A stretch of DNA of 64,000 nt. Source: Rhodospirillales bacterium 24-66-33 (GTDB lineage: Bacteria; Pseudomonadota; Alphaproteobacteria; Reyranellales; Reyranellaceae). The stretch is from the NCBI GenBank assembly GCA_002281855.1, contig NCHQ01000004.1:124001-188000 (forward strand), written 5' to 3'. Position numbers and translations under genes: made by a program. Shown piece by piece: positions 51,649-59,885 of the stretch. The notes below the pieces were generated by a model. It was not told the origin of the DNA. It saw nothing but the letters and a program-made list of their open reading frames with translations, and searched no databases. The first letter of the stretch is position 1, and each line of letters opens with the position of its first letter.

Positions 51649-52119
51649 GTGGAAATCGCCGATTTGCTGACCGGTCCGGAGGCCGTTCTGGCCAGCGCCA
51701 AGGCAACCGGGAAGAAGGCGTTGCTGGCGGAACTCGCCAGCCGGGCGTCTGGCCTTTTCAACGTCGACGAACGCAAGCTGTTCGACCGCCTGCTCGAACG
51801 GGAGCGCCTCGGGTCGACCGGCATCGGGGGAGGCATCGCGATTCCGCACGGTCGCCTGTCGACCATGACGAAACCCCTGGGCCTGTTCGCCCGCATGGCT
51901 CAGCCGGTCGATTTCGATGCGATCGACGAGCGCCCCGTGGACATCGTGTTCCTGCTGGTGACGCCCGAGGGCGCCGGGGCCGATCATCTCAAGGCCCTTG
52001 CGCGGGTGTCGCGCCTGCTGCGCGACCGCAGCCTCGTGGAGAAGCTGCGGGCAACGGACAATGCCGAAGCGCTCTACGCGCTACTCATCGAAACGGTCCA
52101 GGCCCAGAGCGCGGCCTGA
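51649..52119 (+). CDS. ptsN: Nitrogen regulatory EIIA protein (PTS-Ntr)
   Basis: A 156-residue EIIA-Ntr, the last acceptor of the nitrogen phosphotransfer chain. The phosphorylated residue is H67 in GGGIAIPHGRL. The protein otherwise matches the family in length and in the C-terminal LRATDNAEALYALL. The start is GTG at 51649; no in-frame ATG gives a full-length product and the ribosome site is weak. It lies 125 nt downstream of rpoN, without the hibernation factor gene commonly found between them. Confidence 0.95.
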   Translation: MEIADLLTGPEAVLASAKATGKKALLAELASRASGLFNVDERKLFDRLLERERLGSTGIGGGIAIPHGRLSTMTKPLGLFARMAQPVDFDAIDERPVDIVFLLVTPEGAGADHLKALARVSRLLRDRSLVEKLRATDNAEALYALLIETVQAQSAA

Positions 52120-52153
52120 ACCGCCGGTCCTTCAAGACTCAGGCACACATTGC

Positions 52154-52375
52154 TCAGTGGACGAGCGCGGGCTCGAGCTCGTGCTGGCGGATCAGTGCCT
52201 GGGCGATCTCGATCGAGGGCGCCGAAGCCATCGGCTTGCCGTCGGCGGAGAAGATGCCGATGGCATGGGCGCCGTCGGGAAGGCTGATCTCCTTCACGTA
52301 GGCGATATGCTCGGCGCCCAGACTGAGGAACGCCTCATCGGCGAGAGGGGTAAACATCACAACATCGTTTTCCAT
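52154..52375 (-). CDS. DUF1150 protein
   Basis: A 73-residue protein of the DUF1150 family, found in alphaproteobacteria next to small heat-shock genes (family knowledge). Core: AFLSLGAEHIAYVKEISLPD and HAIGIFSADGKPMASAPS. The ATG at 52375 has a very good AAGGAGG about 5 nt upstream; the frame is open 26 codons further but without similarity. It begins 34 nt after the hsp20 stop, so it is cotranscribed and probably heat-inducible. Function unknown. Confidence 0.9.
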   Translation of the reverse strand: MENDVVMFTPLADEAFLSLGAEHIAYVKEISLPDGAHAIGIFSADGKPMASAPSIEIAQALIRQHELEPALVH

Positions 52376-52409
52376 GGCTACCTCCTTGGCAGCGTCAACG
52401 CGCTCCGCC

Positions 52410-52871
52410 TCAGCGGCTGCGACGCGCGGTGATATCGATCGTCTGGTCCGCACCGCCGGCCGGGCCGCCGGCGTCGATGCGGATGGTTCGGATGCGCGGT
52501 TCGAGGACCGGTCGCATCAGGTCGATCGACAAAAGTCCGTTGTCGAGACGGGCGCCGGTGACCTCGATCCCGTCGGCCAGCATGAACGCCCGCTGGAATT
52601 GCCGCGCGGCGATGCCGCGATGGAGATAGACCCTGTCACCCTCGTCGGCCTGCCTGCCGCGGACGGTCAGCTGGTTCTCGAGGAGCTCGATCGTGAGTCC
52701 GTCGCTGGTGAAACCGGCGACGGCGAGGGTGATCCGGAGGCCGTTTTCGCCGACCCGCTCGATATTATAAGGCGGATAGCCCTCGGCATTCTTGGCCAGC
52801 CGGTCGAGCGTCCGCTCGAGCTGGTCGAAGCCCAGTAACAAGGGCGAATTGAACATAGACACGCGACTCAT
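52410..52871 (-). CDS. Small heat-shock protein (Hsp20/IbpA family)
   Basis: A 153-residue holdase chaperone that binds unfolding proteins without ATP. The alpha-crystallin domain spans about residues 30-130: YPPYNIERVGENGLRITLAV, TVRGRQ and the RGIAARQFQRAFMLADG segment that is typical of the IbpA-like class. The partner DUF1150 gene follows. A probable RpoH promoter lies 62-89 nt upstream of the ATG, and the leader between them is short and can fold. Confidence 0.95.
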   Translation of the reverse strand: MSRVSMFNSPLLLGFDQLERTLDRLAKNAEGYPPYNIERVGENGLRITLAVAGFTSDGLTIELLENQLTVRGRQADEGDRVYLHRGIAARQFQRAFMLADGIEVTGARLDNGLLSIDLMRPVLEPRIRTIRIDAGGPAGGADQTIDITARRSR

Positions 52872-52932
52872 ATGACCCCCCTCCCATGGAGCGAGTGGCA
52901 GGGAATCCCATGCAGGCCTTCCCTTGGAATGA

Positions 52933-52960
52933 ATTTGGGATGCAGCGGCCGGGGTTCAAG
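52933..52960 (-). promoter_or_regulatory. Probable RpoH (sigma-32) heat-shock promoter of hsp20
   Basis: On the minus strand CTTGAA (52955-52960) is a perfect -35 match to the RpoH consensus; 14 nt later TCCCAAAT (52933-52940) matches CCCCATNT at 6 of 8 positions. It would start transcription near 52925, giving a leader of about 55 nt. The leader contains AGGGAA/TTCCCT arms and a CTCC-ATG-GGAG turn next to the ribosome site, so added thermosensor control is possible. Confidence 0.55.
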
Positions 52961-53058
52961 TCCCATCGGGCCATCGCCAGAGGGCTCCGGCTGGGCTAAA
53001 ATATCCCAAACCCCTCCACCGCCCGGCTGCTCGAGTCCCCGGGCCAAAGAACGAAAAG

Positions 53059-54810
53059 ATGACCTTGGTCGCTGACACACGACGGCACGGGGAACCTTTG
53101 GTCTCCGGCGCCCGCCCGATCCGCTCTGTCCCGACCCGCCCGTCCGCTGCGGCGAAGGGTGAACGCCGCCCCTTCGGGCGGTGGCTCCTCGGCTCGTCGC
53201 TCTATTCCCTGACCCTGGGCTACGGCACGCCCCGCAGCTTCTTTGCCGTTGCCGCCGATTCCTGGCCGGGCGATCCGGTGGCTGGGCAGCGACTTCTCCA
53301 GACGGGCGAGTTCGCGGCCGGCGGCAGCGGCGGCACGGTCCTGCCCGATTCGGACGATCCGCCGTGGCAGCGCGCCGGCGCCGCCCCCCTCTGGCTCGAT
53401 GCGCTGAACGGCTTCGGCTGGCTGCGCGACCTGCGCGACAACGGGGATCTCCACGGGGCGCTGCTCGCCGCGAAGCTGGTCGACGACTGGACCAACCGCG
53501 AATGGCGCTGGTCGCCGGTGACCTGGAAGCGCGACGTGCTGGCGGCGCGCATGGTCGCCTGGATCCGGCACTACGAATGGATGGCGGCGGCGGCCGATCC
53601 CGGTTTCGCGGCCCGTTTCGTCTTCTCGCTCGGTCGCCAGCGCGTGCATCTGCGCCGCGTCGCGCGCCGCGGCATGGTCGGCCACGAGGCCGTGGCCGTC
53701 TACAAGGCGCTGATCTTCGCCGACCTGGCCTTCATTCGCGACGGCAAGCATTTCGAGAAGAGCCTCGAGCAGTCGCTGGCGCGGCTCTCCAAGTTCGTGA
53801 AGCGCTACGTGCTGCACGACGGCATCGTCTCTGAACGCGCCCCTCACCTGCAGCTCACCGTCCTGCGCCACCTGATCGACGTGCGGGCCGCCCTGGTGTC
53901 GGCCGAGCGCCGCGCCCCGGCCGAACTGGTCGCCGCGATCGACCGCATGGCGCCGATGCTGCGCTTCTTCCGCCATGGCGACGGCGGTCTGGCGCTGTTC
54001 AACGGCACGTGGGAAGGCGACCGCCGGCTGATCGACCTCGTGCTGGCGCGCACCGGGTCGGGTGAAGTCGCACCGTCGATGGCGCTGGCGAGCGGCTTTC
54101 AGCGGCTGGCCGCCGGAACGTCGCTGGTGATCGCGGACGCCGGCAGCCCGCCGGGTCGCGGCATGGACGGGATCGCCCATGCCGGCACCTTGAGCTTCGA
54201 GATGAGCGCCGCGCATGAGCGGCTGGTCGTGAACTGCGGCACCTATCCCGGCGCGCCGCGCGACTGGCATCACTTCATGCGCTTCACGGCCGCGCATTCG
54301 ACGGCGGTGGTGGACGACGTCAATTCGACCGAGATCACCACCCACGGCGCACTCGAGTATCGCGCCGGCAACGTGCTGATCGATCGGGCCGACGATGCCG
54401 GCGCCCAGTGGCTCGACATGTGCCACGACGGTTACCGCTCGCTCTACGGCATCATCCACCGCAGGCGCCTGTGGCTGTCGCCGGACGGCGGCGACCTGCG
54501 CGGCGAGGATTCCTTCCTGGGCTACGAGGGCCGGCCGGTCACCGTGCCGGACCGACGCTACATCGTGCGCTTCCACCTGCATCCGACGGTCAAGGCGACC
54601 CTGGCCCAAAGTGGACAGGCCGTGCTGATGCGGCTGCCGAGCGGCCGCGGCTGGCGGCTGCGCGCGACCGGCGCCGGCATCGGCCTGGCAGAGAGCATCT
54701 ATCTCGGCGAGGAGGGCCGCGTGCGCCGCACCGAGCAGATCGTGCTGGTCGGCCAGGTTCCGCCGGAGGGCACCACGGTGAAGTGGGCCCTCACGCGCAT
54801 GGAAGGCTAA
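53059..54810 (+). CDS. Heparinase II/III family protein
   Basis: A 583-residue protein with a helical toroid in the N-terminal half (about 90-330, including WLDALNGFGWLRDLRD and HDGIVSERAPHLQLTVLRHL) and a C-terminal heparinase II/III beta domain (about 340-580, including LSFEMSAAHERLVVNCGTY and HDGYRSLYGIIHRRRLWLS). Such proteins are lyases or hydrolases acting on uronic-acid polysaccharides; many alphaproteobacterial copies lack an obvious signal peptide, as here. Frequently found near trpS/murJ-like housekeeping genes. It converges on trpS with a 20-nt palindrome between them. Confidence 0.9.
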   Translation: MTLVADTRRHGEPLVSGARPIRSVPTRPSAAAKGERRPFGRWLLGSSLYSLTLGYGTPRSFFAVAADSWPGDPVAGQRLLQTGEFAAGGSGGTVLPDSDDPPWQRAGAAPLWLDALNGFGWLRDLRDNGDLHGALLAAKLVDDWTNREWRWSPVTWKRDVLAARMVAWIRHYEWMAAAADPGFAARFVFSLGRQRVHLRRVARRGMVGHEAVAVYKALIFADLAFIRDGKHFEKSLEQSLARLSKFVKRYVLHDGIVSERAPHLQLTVLRHLIDVRAALVSAERRAPAELVAAIDRMAPMLRFFRHGDGGLALFNGTWEGDRRLIDLVLARTGSGEVAPSMALASGFQRLAAGTSLVIADAGSPPGRGMDGIAHAGTLSFEMSAAHERLVVNCGTYPGAPRDWHHFMRFTAAHSTAVVDDVNSTEITTHGALEYRAGNVLIDRADDAGAQWLDMCHDGYRSLYGIIHRRRLWLSPDGGDLRGEDSFLGYEGRPVTVPDRRYIVRFHLHPTVKATLAQSGQAVLMRLPSGRGWRLRATGAGIGLAESIYLGEEGRVRRTEQIVLVGQVPPEGTTVKWALTRMEG

Positions 54811-54811
54811 C

Positions 54812-54831
54812 GCTGGGGGCGCGCCCCCAGC
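54812..54831. terminator. Perfect palindrome between convergent heparinase-like gene and trpS
   Basis: GCTGGGGGCGCGCCCCCAGC, a 20-nt perfect inverted repeat, occupies nearly all of the 22-nt gap between the two stop codons. It can fold identically in both transcripts and is the only candidate terminator for either gene. No U tract. Confidence 0.6.
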
Positions 54832-54832
54832 A

Positions 54833-55906
54833 CTAAGGCTTGAGGAAGCCGACCGCCCGGTAGACCTCGTCGAGGATCGGCGCGGCGACAGCGCGGGCGC
54901 GCTGGGCGCCGTTGCGCAGCACGCCATCGACATGGCCGGGGTCCTTCATCAGCCGCTGCATCTCCGCGCCGATCGGGCCGAGCTTGGCGACCGCGAGATC
55001 GGTCAGCGCCGTCTTGAACTCGGAGAACTGCCTGCCGGCGAACTGGGCGACGACGGCGTCCTTCTCCTGGTCGGCGAGGGCGGCGTAGATGCCCAGCAGG
55101 TTGTCGGCGTCCGGCCGCTTCTCGGCATCTTCCAGCGTGTCGGGCATCGGCAGCGGATCGGTCTTGGCGCGCCGGATCTTCTGGGCGATCGCGTCGGCAT
55201 CGTCGGTGAGGTTGATGCGCGAGTAATCCGACGGATCGGACTTGCTCATCTTCTTGGTGCCGTCACGCAGGCTCATCACGCGCGTTGCCGCGCCAAAAAT
55301 CAGCGGCTCGGTGATCGGGAAGAAGTCGGGCTGGCTGAAATCGTTGTTGAACTTGATGGCGATGTCGCGCGTCAGCTCGAGATGCTGCTTCTGGTCCTCG
55401 CCCACCGGCACGTGCGTGGCCTTGTAGATCAGGATGTCGGCCGCCATCAGCGCCGGATAGGCGAACAGGCCCAGCGAGACGTTCTCGCGGTCCTTGCCGG
55501 CCTTCTCCTTGAACTGCGTCATGCGGCTCATCCAGCCCATGCGCGCCACGCAATTGAAGATCCAGGCGAGCTGCGCGTGCTCGGGCACCATCGACTGGTT
55601 GAAGACGATCTGCTTGGTGCCGTCGACGCCGGCCGCGAGGAAGGCCGAGGCGATCTCGCGGGTCTGCGCGGCGAGCATCTTGGGATCCTGCGGCACGGTG
55701 ATCGCGTGCTGGTCGACCACGCAGTAGAGGCACTCGTAATCGTTCTGCAGGCGCGCGAAGTTGCGGATCGCGCCGAGATAGTTGCCGAGATGGAGATTGC
55801 CGGTGGGCTGCACGCCCGAAAGGATCCGGCCCTTGAGGCCGCGCGCTTCGTAAGCGGCGAGATGCGGGTTGGGCGCGCCGGTCGCGGCGATCATCGTGTC
55901 GGTCAT
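54833..55906 (-). CDS. trpS: Tryptophan-tRNA ligase
   Basis: Class I aminoacyl-tRNA synthetase charging tRNA-Trp. The 357-residue protein has the HIGH-like motif [10 protein letters not shown] (34-43), the KMSKS motif (219-223) and the tryptophan-pocket region [12 protein letters not shown]. The ATG at 55906 gives the family start; another ATG follows 4 codons later. The frame is open upstream for about 70 codons without similarity. In many relatives it sits close to murJ; here about 4.8 kb of other genes intervene. Confidence 0.97.
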   Translation of the reverse strand: MTDTMIAATGAPNPHLAAYEARGLKGRILSGVQPTGNLHLGNYLGAIRNFARLQNDYECLYCVVDQHAITVPQDPKMLAAQTREIASAFLAAGVDGTKQIVFNQSMVPEHAQLAWIFNCVARMGWMSRMTQFKEKAGKDRENVSLGLFAYPALMAADILIYKATHVPVGEDQKQHLELTRDIAIKFNNDFSQPDFFPITEPLIFGAATRVMSLRDGTKKMSKSDPSDYSRINLTDDADAIAQKIRRAKTDPLPMPDTLEDAEKRPDADNLLGIYAALADQEKDAVVAQFAGRQFSEFKTALTDLAVAKLGPIGAEMQRLMKDPGHVDGVLRNGAQRARAVAAPILDEVYRAVGFLKP

Positions 55907-56019
55907 GGATGTGGACTCCGAATGAGGTCGATGGCGCGGGGTTTGGACCTCCGCGCACCCCGCCGGTGGAAGGCCAGGGCGGGCGGGTATCGCGCAGACC
56001 GGACAGGTAATCAAGGTGT

Positions 56020-56454
56020 TCAGCGCTGCCAGAAGCAGCCGAAGTAACCTTGCTTGCAATCGATCTGGTATTCGAGTTCGTGCAAGCGGGACTTGGCGAT
56101 GCCCGCGTAACACTGGGCGCGGATCAAATGCACGATGCTGCCGCCTTCGTTGGCGGAGGCCATGAAGTCACAGTAGCTGGACTGATACTCGAGCCAGGCC
56201 TTCTGCGACTGGCTAAGCTTTTCGGCAGCTGGCGACGAGCCCAGTCTTTTCATGAGGAGTTCGTAGGCCGCGGTGACCTTGGCGATATTTGTTTCCGCGT
56301 CTAGCCGATGGCACTCGACCATCTCTTTGTAGTCCTGCACCTGATTGCAGTCCCTGGCAGGCGGGTCCGCAGCGAGAGAAGCGGTCGCCAGGAGGCCGGA
56401 GATCGCGGCGGCCAGAGCGACGCGCAGGCTCGTGGCCCTCTTCGAATTGATCAT
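56020..56454 (-). CDS. Exported LprI-like (DUF1311) protein
   Basis: A 144-residue periplasmic protein. Signal peptide: [20 protein letters not shown] with cleavage near SLAADPP. The mature part has four or more cysteines ([34 protein letters not shown]) and the DUF1311 pattern with [19 protein letters not shown]. Some family members inhibit lysozymes (LprI of mycobacteria). AAGGAT lies 6 nt upstream of the ATG at 56454. Two extra cysteines at the very end ([12 protein letters not shown]) are unusual. Confidence 0.82.
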   Translation of the reverse strand: MINSKRATSLRVALAAAISGLLATASLAADPPARDCNQVQDYKEMVECHRLDAETNIAKVTAAYELLMKRLGSSPAAEKLSQSQKAWLEYQSSYCDFMASANEGGSIVHLIRAQCYAGIAKSRLHELEYQIDCKQGYFGCFWQR

Positions 56455-56578
56455 GTCGTATCCTTGATTGCCCCGTCGTTGGTTGACGACGCCGGCTCCG
56501 GCTGTTCCCATCGACTGCACGTGTCTTGCAGGATAGCAGGAGCGTGGGGCGGCTTCGACGATCGCCATGGAGGCATCG

Positions 56579-58369
56579 ATGAACGAGCGTGGCTTGCGGA
56601 GCCTCGTCGACAAGGTGAAGGCCGGCCGCCTGTCGCGCCGCGGCTTCATCCGGCGCCTGACGGCGGCGGGCCTGACCGCGCCGATGGCGACGCAGCTCCT
56701 GGCGCTTTCCGGTCTGGCGATGGCGCAGTCCAAACCGGTCTACAAGCCCACGAAGCGCGGCGGCGGCGGCCTGCTCAAGGTGATGTGGTGGCAGGGGCCG
56801 ACACTTCTCAATCCGCACTTCGCGGTCGGCACCAAGGACCAGGACGCCTCGCGGATCTTCTACGAGCCGCTGGCGGCGTGGGACCGTGACGGCAACCTGA
56901 GGCCCAAGCTTGCCGCCTCCATTCCCAACCGCGCCGACGGCACGCTGTCGCCCGACGGCCTCTGGGTGGTGTGGAAACTGAAGCCGGGCGTGCGCTGGCA
57001 CGACGGCAGGCCCTTCACCGCCGACGATGTCGTCTTCACCTGGGCGTATTCGAGCGACCCCGCCACGGCGACGGTGTCGAACGGCTCCTATCGCGACGTC
57101 ACGGTCGAGAAGATCGACGACCATGCCGTGCGCGTGACCTTCAAGCAGCCGACCCCGTTCTGGGCCGATACGTTCGTCGGCTGGGCCGGCTGCATCATTC
57201 CGAAGCATCTGTTCGGCGACTATACGGGCGCGAAGTCGCGCGAGGCGCCCACCAACCTCAAGCCGGTGGGAACCGGCCCGTACAGGTTCAAGGATTTCAA
57301 GCCGGGCGACCTCGTCACCGGCGAGATCAACGGCGACTATCACGAGCGCAACCGGCCGTATTTCGATGCGATCGAGATGAAGGGCGGCGGCGATGCGGTG
57401 TCGGCGGCGCGCGCCGTGCTGCAGACCGGCGAATACCACTTCGCCTGGAACCTGCAGGTGGAGGACGAGATCCTCGTACGCCTGGAGAAGGGCGGCAAGG
57501 GACGGGTGATCGTCACCCTGGGCGGAGGCATCGAGCACCTGCAGCTGAACAACACCGATCCGTGGACCGAGGTCGATGGCGAACGGTCAAGTCTCAAGAC
57601 GAAGCATCCGATCCTGTCGGATCGCGCCGTGCGCGAGGCGCTCTCGCTGGTGATCGACAAGAAGTCGATCCAGGACCACATCTACGGTCGCATCGGCATC
57701 GCGACGGCCAACTACATCAACAATCCCGAGCGTTTCCGCTCGACCAGGACGTCGTACGAATTCAACGTCGACAAGGCCAATGCCGTGCTCGACAAAGCGG
57801 GCTGGGTGCGCGGCGCCGACGGCGTGCGGACCAAGGACGGCAAGCGGCTGAAGTTCGTCTACCAGACCTCGATCAACCAGCCGCGCCAGAAGACGCAGCA
57901 GATCGTCAAGCAGGCCGCCCAGCGGGCGGGCATCGACATGGAGCTGAAGTCGGTGACGGCCTCGGTGTTCTTTTCCTCCGACGTCGCCAATCCCGACACC
58001 TACACCAAGTTCTATGCCGACCTTCAGGAATACAGCAACGGCATGAACGCGCCCGATCCCGAGGTCTTCCTGCGCCAGTTCTGCTCCTGGGAAGCCGCCA
58101 CGAAGGACAACAAGTGGCAGGGCCGCAACATCACGCGATGGCAGAACAAGGAATATGACGAGACGCACAAGGCAGCCCAGGTCGAGCTCGATCCCGTGAA
58201 GCGCGCGGCGATGCTCATCAGGTGCAACGAACTGGTGATCGAGAACCATGTGGTCATCCCGCTGGTGATGCGGCCGAACGCGGCTGCCGCCGCGTCGGAC
58301 CTCGCGCTCGAGATCAGCGGCTGGGACAACAACACCTGGGACCTCGCGAACTGGTATCGCGAGGCATAG
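56579..58369 (+). CDS. ABC transporter substrate-binding protein, family 5, Tat-exported
   Basis: A 596-residue SBP_bac_5 protein with a clear twin-arginine signal (GRLSRRGFIRRLTAAGLTAP, cleavage after AMAQS). Motifs: LKPGVRWHDGRPFTADDVVF and GTGPYRFKDFKPGD. Residue VWKLKPGVRWHDG matches the family's WHDG signature. The start at 56579 is preferred over 56567 because GGAGG (56569-56573) lies 5 nt before it. No permease or ATPase gene is adjacent. The Tat route is unusual for binding proteins and suggests folding in the cytoplasm. It is divergent from the LprI-like gene. Confidence 0.9.
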   Translation: MNERGLRSLVDKVKAGRLSRRGFIRRLTAAGLTAPMATQLLALSGLAMAQSKPVYKPTKRGGGGLLKVMWWQGPTLLNPHFAVGTKDQDASRIFYEPLAAWDRDGNLRPKLAASIPNRADGTLSPDGLWVVWKLKPGVRWHDGRPFTADDVVFTWAYSSDPATATVSNGSYRDVTVEKIDDHAVRVTFKQPTPFWADTFVGWAGCIIPKHLFGDYTGAKSREAPTNLKPVGTGPYRFKDFKPGDLVTGEINGDYHERNRPYFDAIEMKGGGDAVSAARAVLQTGEYHFAWNLQVEDEILVRLEKGGKGRVIVTLGGGIEHLQLNNTDPWTEVDGERSSLKTKHPILSDRAVREALSLVIDKKSIQDHIYGRIGIATANYINNPERFRSTRTSYEFNVDKANAVLDKAGWVRGADGVRTKDGKRLKFVYQTSINQPRQKTQQIVKQAAQRAGIDMELKSVTASVFFSSDVANPDTYTKFYADLQEYSNGMNAPDPEVFLRQFCSWEAATKDNKWQGRNITRWQNKEYDETHKAAQVELDPVKRAAMLIRCNELVIENHVVIPLVMRPNAAAAASDLALEISGWDNNTWDLANWYREA

Positions 58370-58400
58370 AGGCTTTCCGGTCTTACCTCGACCCAAAGCG

Positions 58401-58512
58401 ACCTCACCCAGAGGAGCGGTCCACCGGACCGCGTCTCGAAGGGTGGGCAACAAACGCAGTGCTCGTGCCCACGCTTCGAGACGGCTGCTCCGCAGCCTCC
58501 TCAGCATGAGGT
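58401..58512. repeat. Extragenic imperfect inverted repeat between convergent genes
   Basis: A left arm beginning ACCTCACCCAGAGGAGCGG and ending CGTCTCGAAGGGTGGGCA pairs with a right arm TGCCCACGCTTCGAGACG through CTCCTCAGCATGAGGT, arms of about 48 nt with mismatches and a loop of about 17 nt. The CTGAGGAG/CGTCTCGAAG form is typical of dispersed extragenic repeats in alphaproteobacteria (general knowledge). It fills most of the 177-nt gap between the binding-protein gene (+) and the MFS gene (-). Confidence 0.75.
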
Positions 58513-58546
58513 GGTGTTGATGGTCCGCTCCGAGAGACGCTGACTG

Positions 58547-59830
58547 TCACGCCTTCTCGCGATCCCGGTCGGGGTGATGGAACAGCAGGACTGTCACGAC
58601 AGAGGAGAGCGCGAGGGCGGTCATCAGCAGGAAGCCATCGGCGAAGGAGCCGCGGATGTTCAGCACCCAACCGGTGATGGCGGGCGCCAGGAAGCCCGCG
58701 ATGGCGAAGGCGAAGTCCATGATGCCGAGCGCCGTCGCGGCGCGCTGCGGCGCGATGTCGACGTTCACCGCATAGTAGGCGGCGTTGGCCCCCATCGAGG
58801 CCGCGACCGCCACGGTGATGCCGGCGATCGCCACCGTGAGATCGTCGGTGAGCGCGACCGGTATGACGGCGAGGGCGGCGACGAACTGGCTGCCGGCGAT
58901 CAGCCAGGAACGCGAGATGCGCATGCTGCCCGTGGTCTTCAGCAGATGATCCGACCAGCGGCCCATGGCCCACAGCGCGAGAGCCGCGGACAGCCAGGGC
59001 AGGACGGAGAACAGGCCGACGGACGCGAGGTTCAGCCCGTATTTGCGTTCCAGATAGCTCGGCAGCCAGCTCATGAAGAAGAACAGGAAATAGCCGAAGA
59101 CGAAGAAGGCCCAGGTGTTGGCGAGCAGGGTGCGGTTGGTCAGCAGCGCTTTCACCACGCCCGGTTCGGGCCATGATTTCAGGACCGCGTGCGGCGCGGC
59201 TGTGACGCCGGCATCGACCTTGCGGATATGGCCCAGCTCGGCCGCGTTCACGAAGCGCGATTGCGACGGGTCGTCCCGGAAGCAGAAAAACCAGAGCGGA
59301 ATCCATGCGGCGGACAGCACGAACAGCACCACGAAGGTGAGGCGCCAGTCGAGCCAGCCGAGAAGCACCGTCACCAGCGGTCCGCCGATCGCCAGCGCCA
59401 ACGGGACCGCCAGCAGCGCATTGGCGAGCGCCGTCGCCCGCTCGTGCGGCGACAGCCAGTGGCTGACCGCGCCGGTGAGGGCGGGGAAGTTGGGGCCTTC
59501 CGAGACGCCCAGCAGCACACGGGCTGCATAGAGAATGGTGACGCTGGTCGCCAGCGCGGTCGCCCCGATGGACAGGCTCCACAGCACGGCTGCAATCGTG
59601 AGGATCATCCGGGCGCCGTAGCGGTCCACCGCGAAGCCGCCGATCAGGGTCGTGACGGCATAGCCCAGGCCGAACGCGCCGAGGATGGCGCCGGTCGCCG
59701 CCGGCGACAGGCCGAGATCGCGCTGGATCATGGGGATGGCGTAGGAGAGGGCGGCGCGGTCGATGTAGTTCACGACCGTGATCGCGAACAGCAGGAAGAC
59801 GATGAACCAGCGATAGCGGCTGCGCGCCAT
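58547..59830 (-). CDS. MFS transporter, ACS (anion:cation symporter)-like
   Basis: A 427-residue major-facilitator protein with 12 helices. The N-terminus RSRYRWFIVFLLFAITVVNY then IDRAALSYAIP is the hallmark of the ACS group (hexuronate, glucarate, phthalate and other organic anions), as is GVSEGPNFPALTGAVSHWLS. It imports an organic acid with protons or sodium; the substrate is unknown. It is divergent from the deacylase gene at 59886 with 55 nt between, so the two may be co-regulated. Confidence 0.93.
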   Translation of the reverse strand: MARSRYRWFIVFLLFAITVVNYIDRAALSYAIPMIQRDLGLSPAATGAILGAFGLGYAVTTLIGGFAVDRYGARMILTIAAVLWSLSIGATALATSVTILYAARVLLGVSEGPNFPALTGAVSHWLSPHERATALANALLAVPLALAIGGPLVTVLLGWLDWRLTFVVLFVLSAAWIPLWFFCFRDDPSQSRFVNAAELGHIRKVDAGVTAAPHAVLKSWPEPGVVKALLTNRTLLANTWAFFVFGYFLFFFMSWLPSYLERKYGLNLASVGLFSVLPWLSAALALWAMGRWSDHLLKTTGSMRISRSWLIAGSQFVAALAVIPVALTDDLTVAIAGITVAVAASMGANAAYYAVNVDIAPQRAATALGIMDFAFAIAGFLAPAITGWVLNIRGSFADGFLLMTALALSSVVTVLLFHHPDRDREKA

Positions 59831-59885
59831 TGGCTTCTCCTTGTCCAGACTAAACTAGCATGCGAAGGAACGGTGCAACCTGCCG

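Noticed and set aside
52945..52980. GGGGTTCAAGTCCC looks like a tRNA T arm
   Set aside because: No acceptor, D or anticodon arm can be found upstream. The sequence is better explained as the -35 region of an RpoH promoter on the minus strand.
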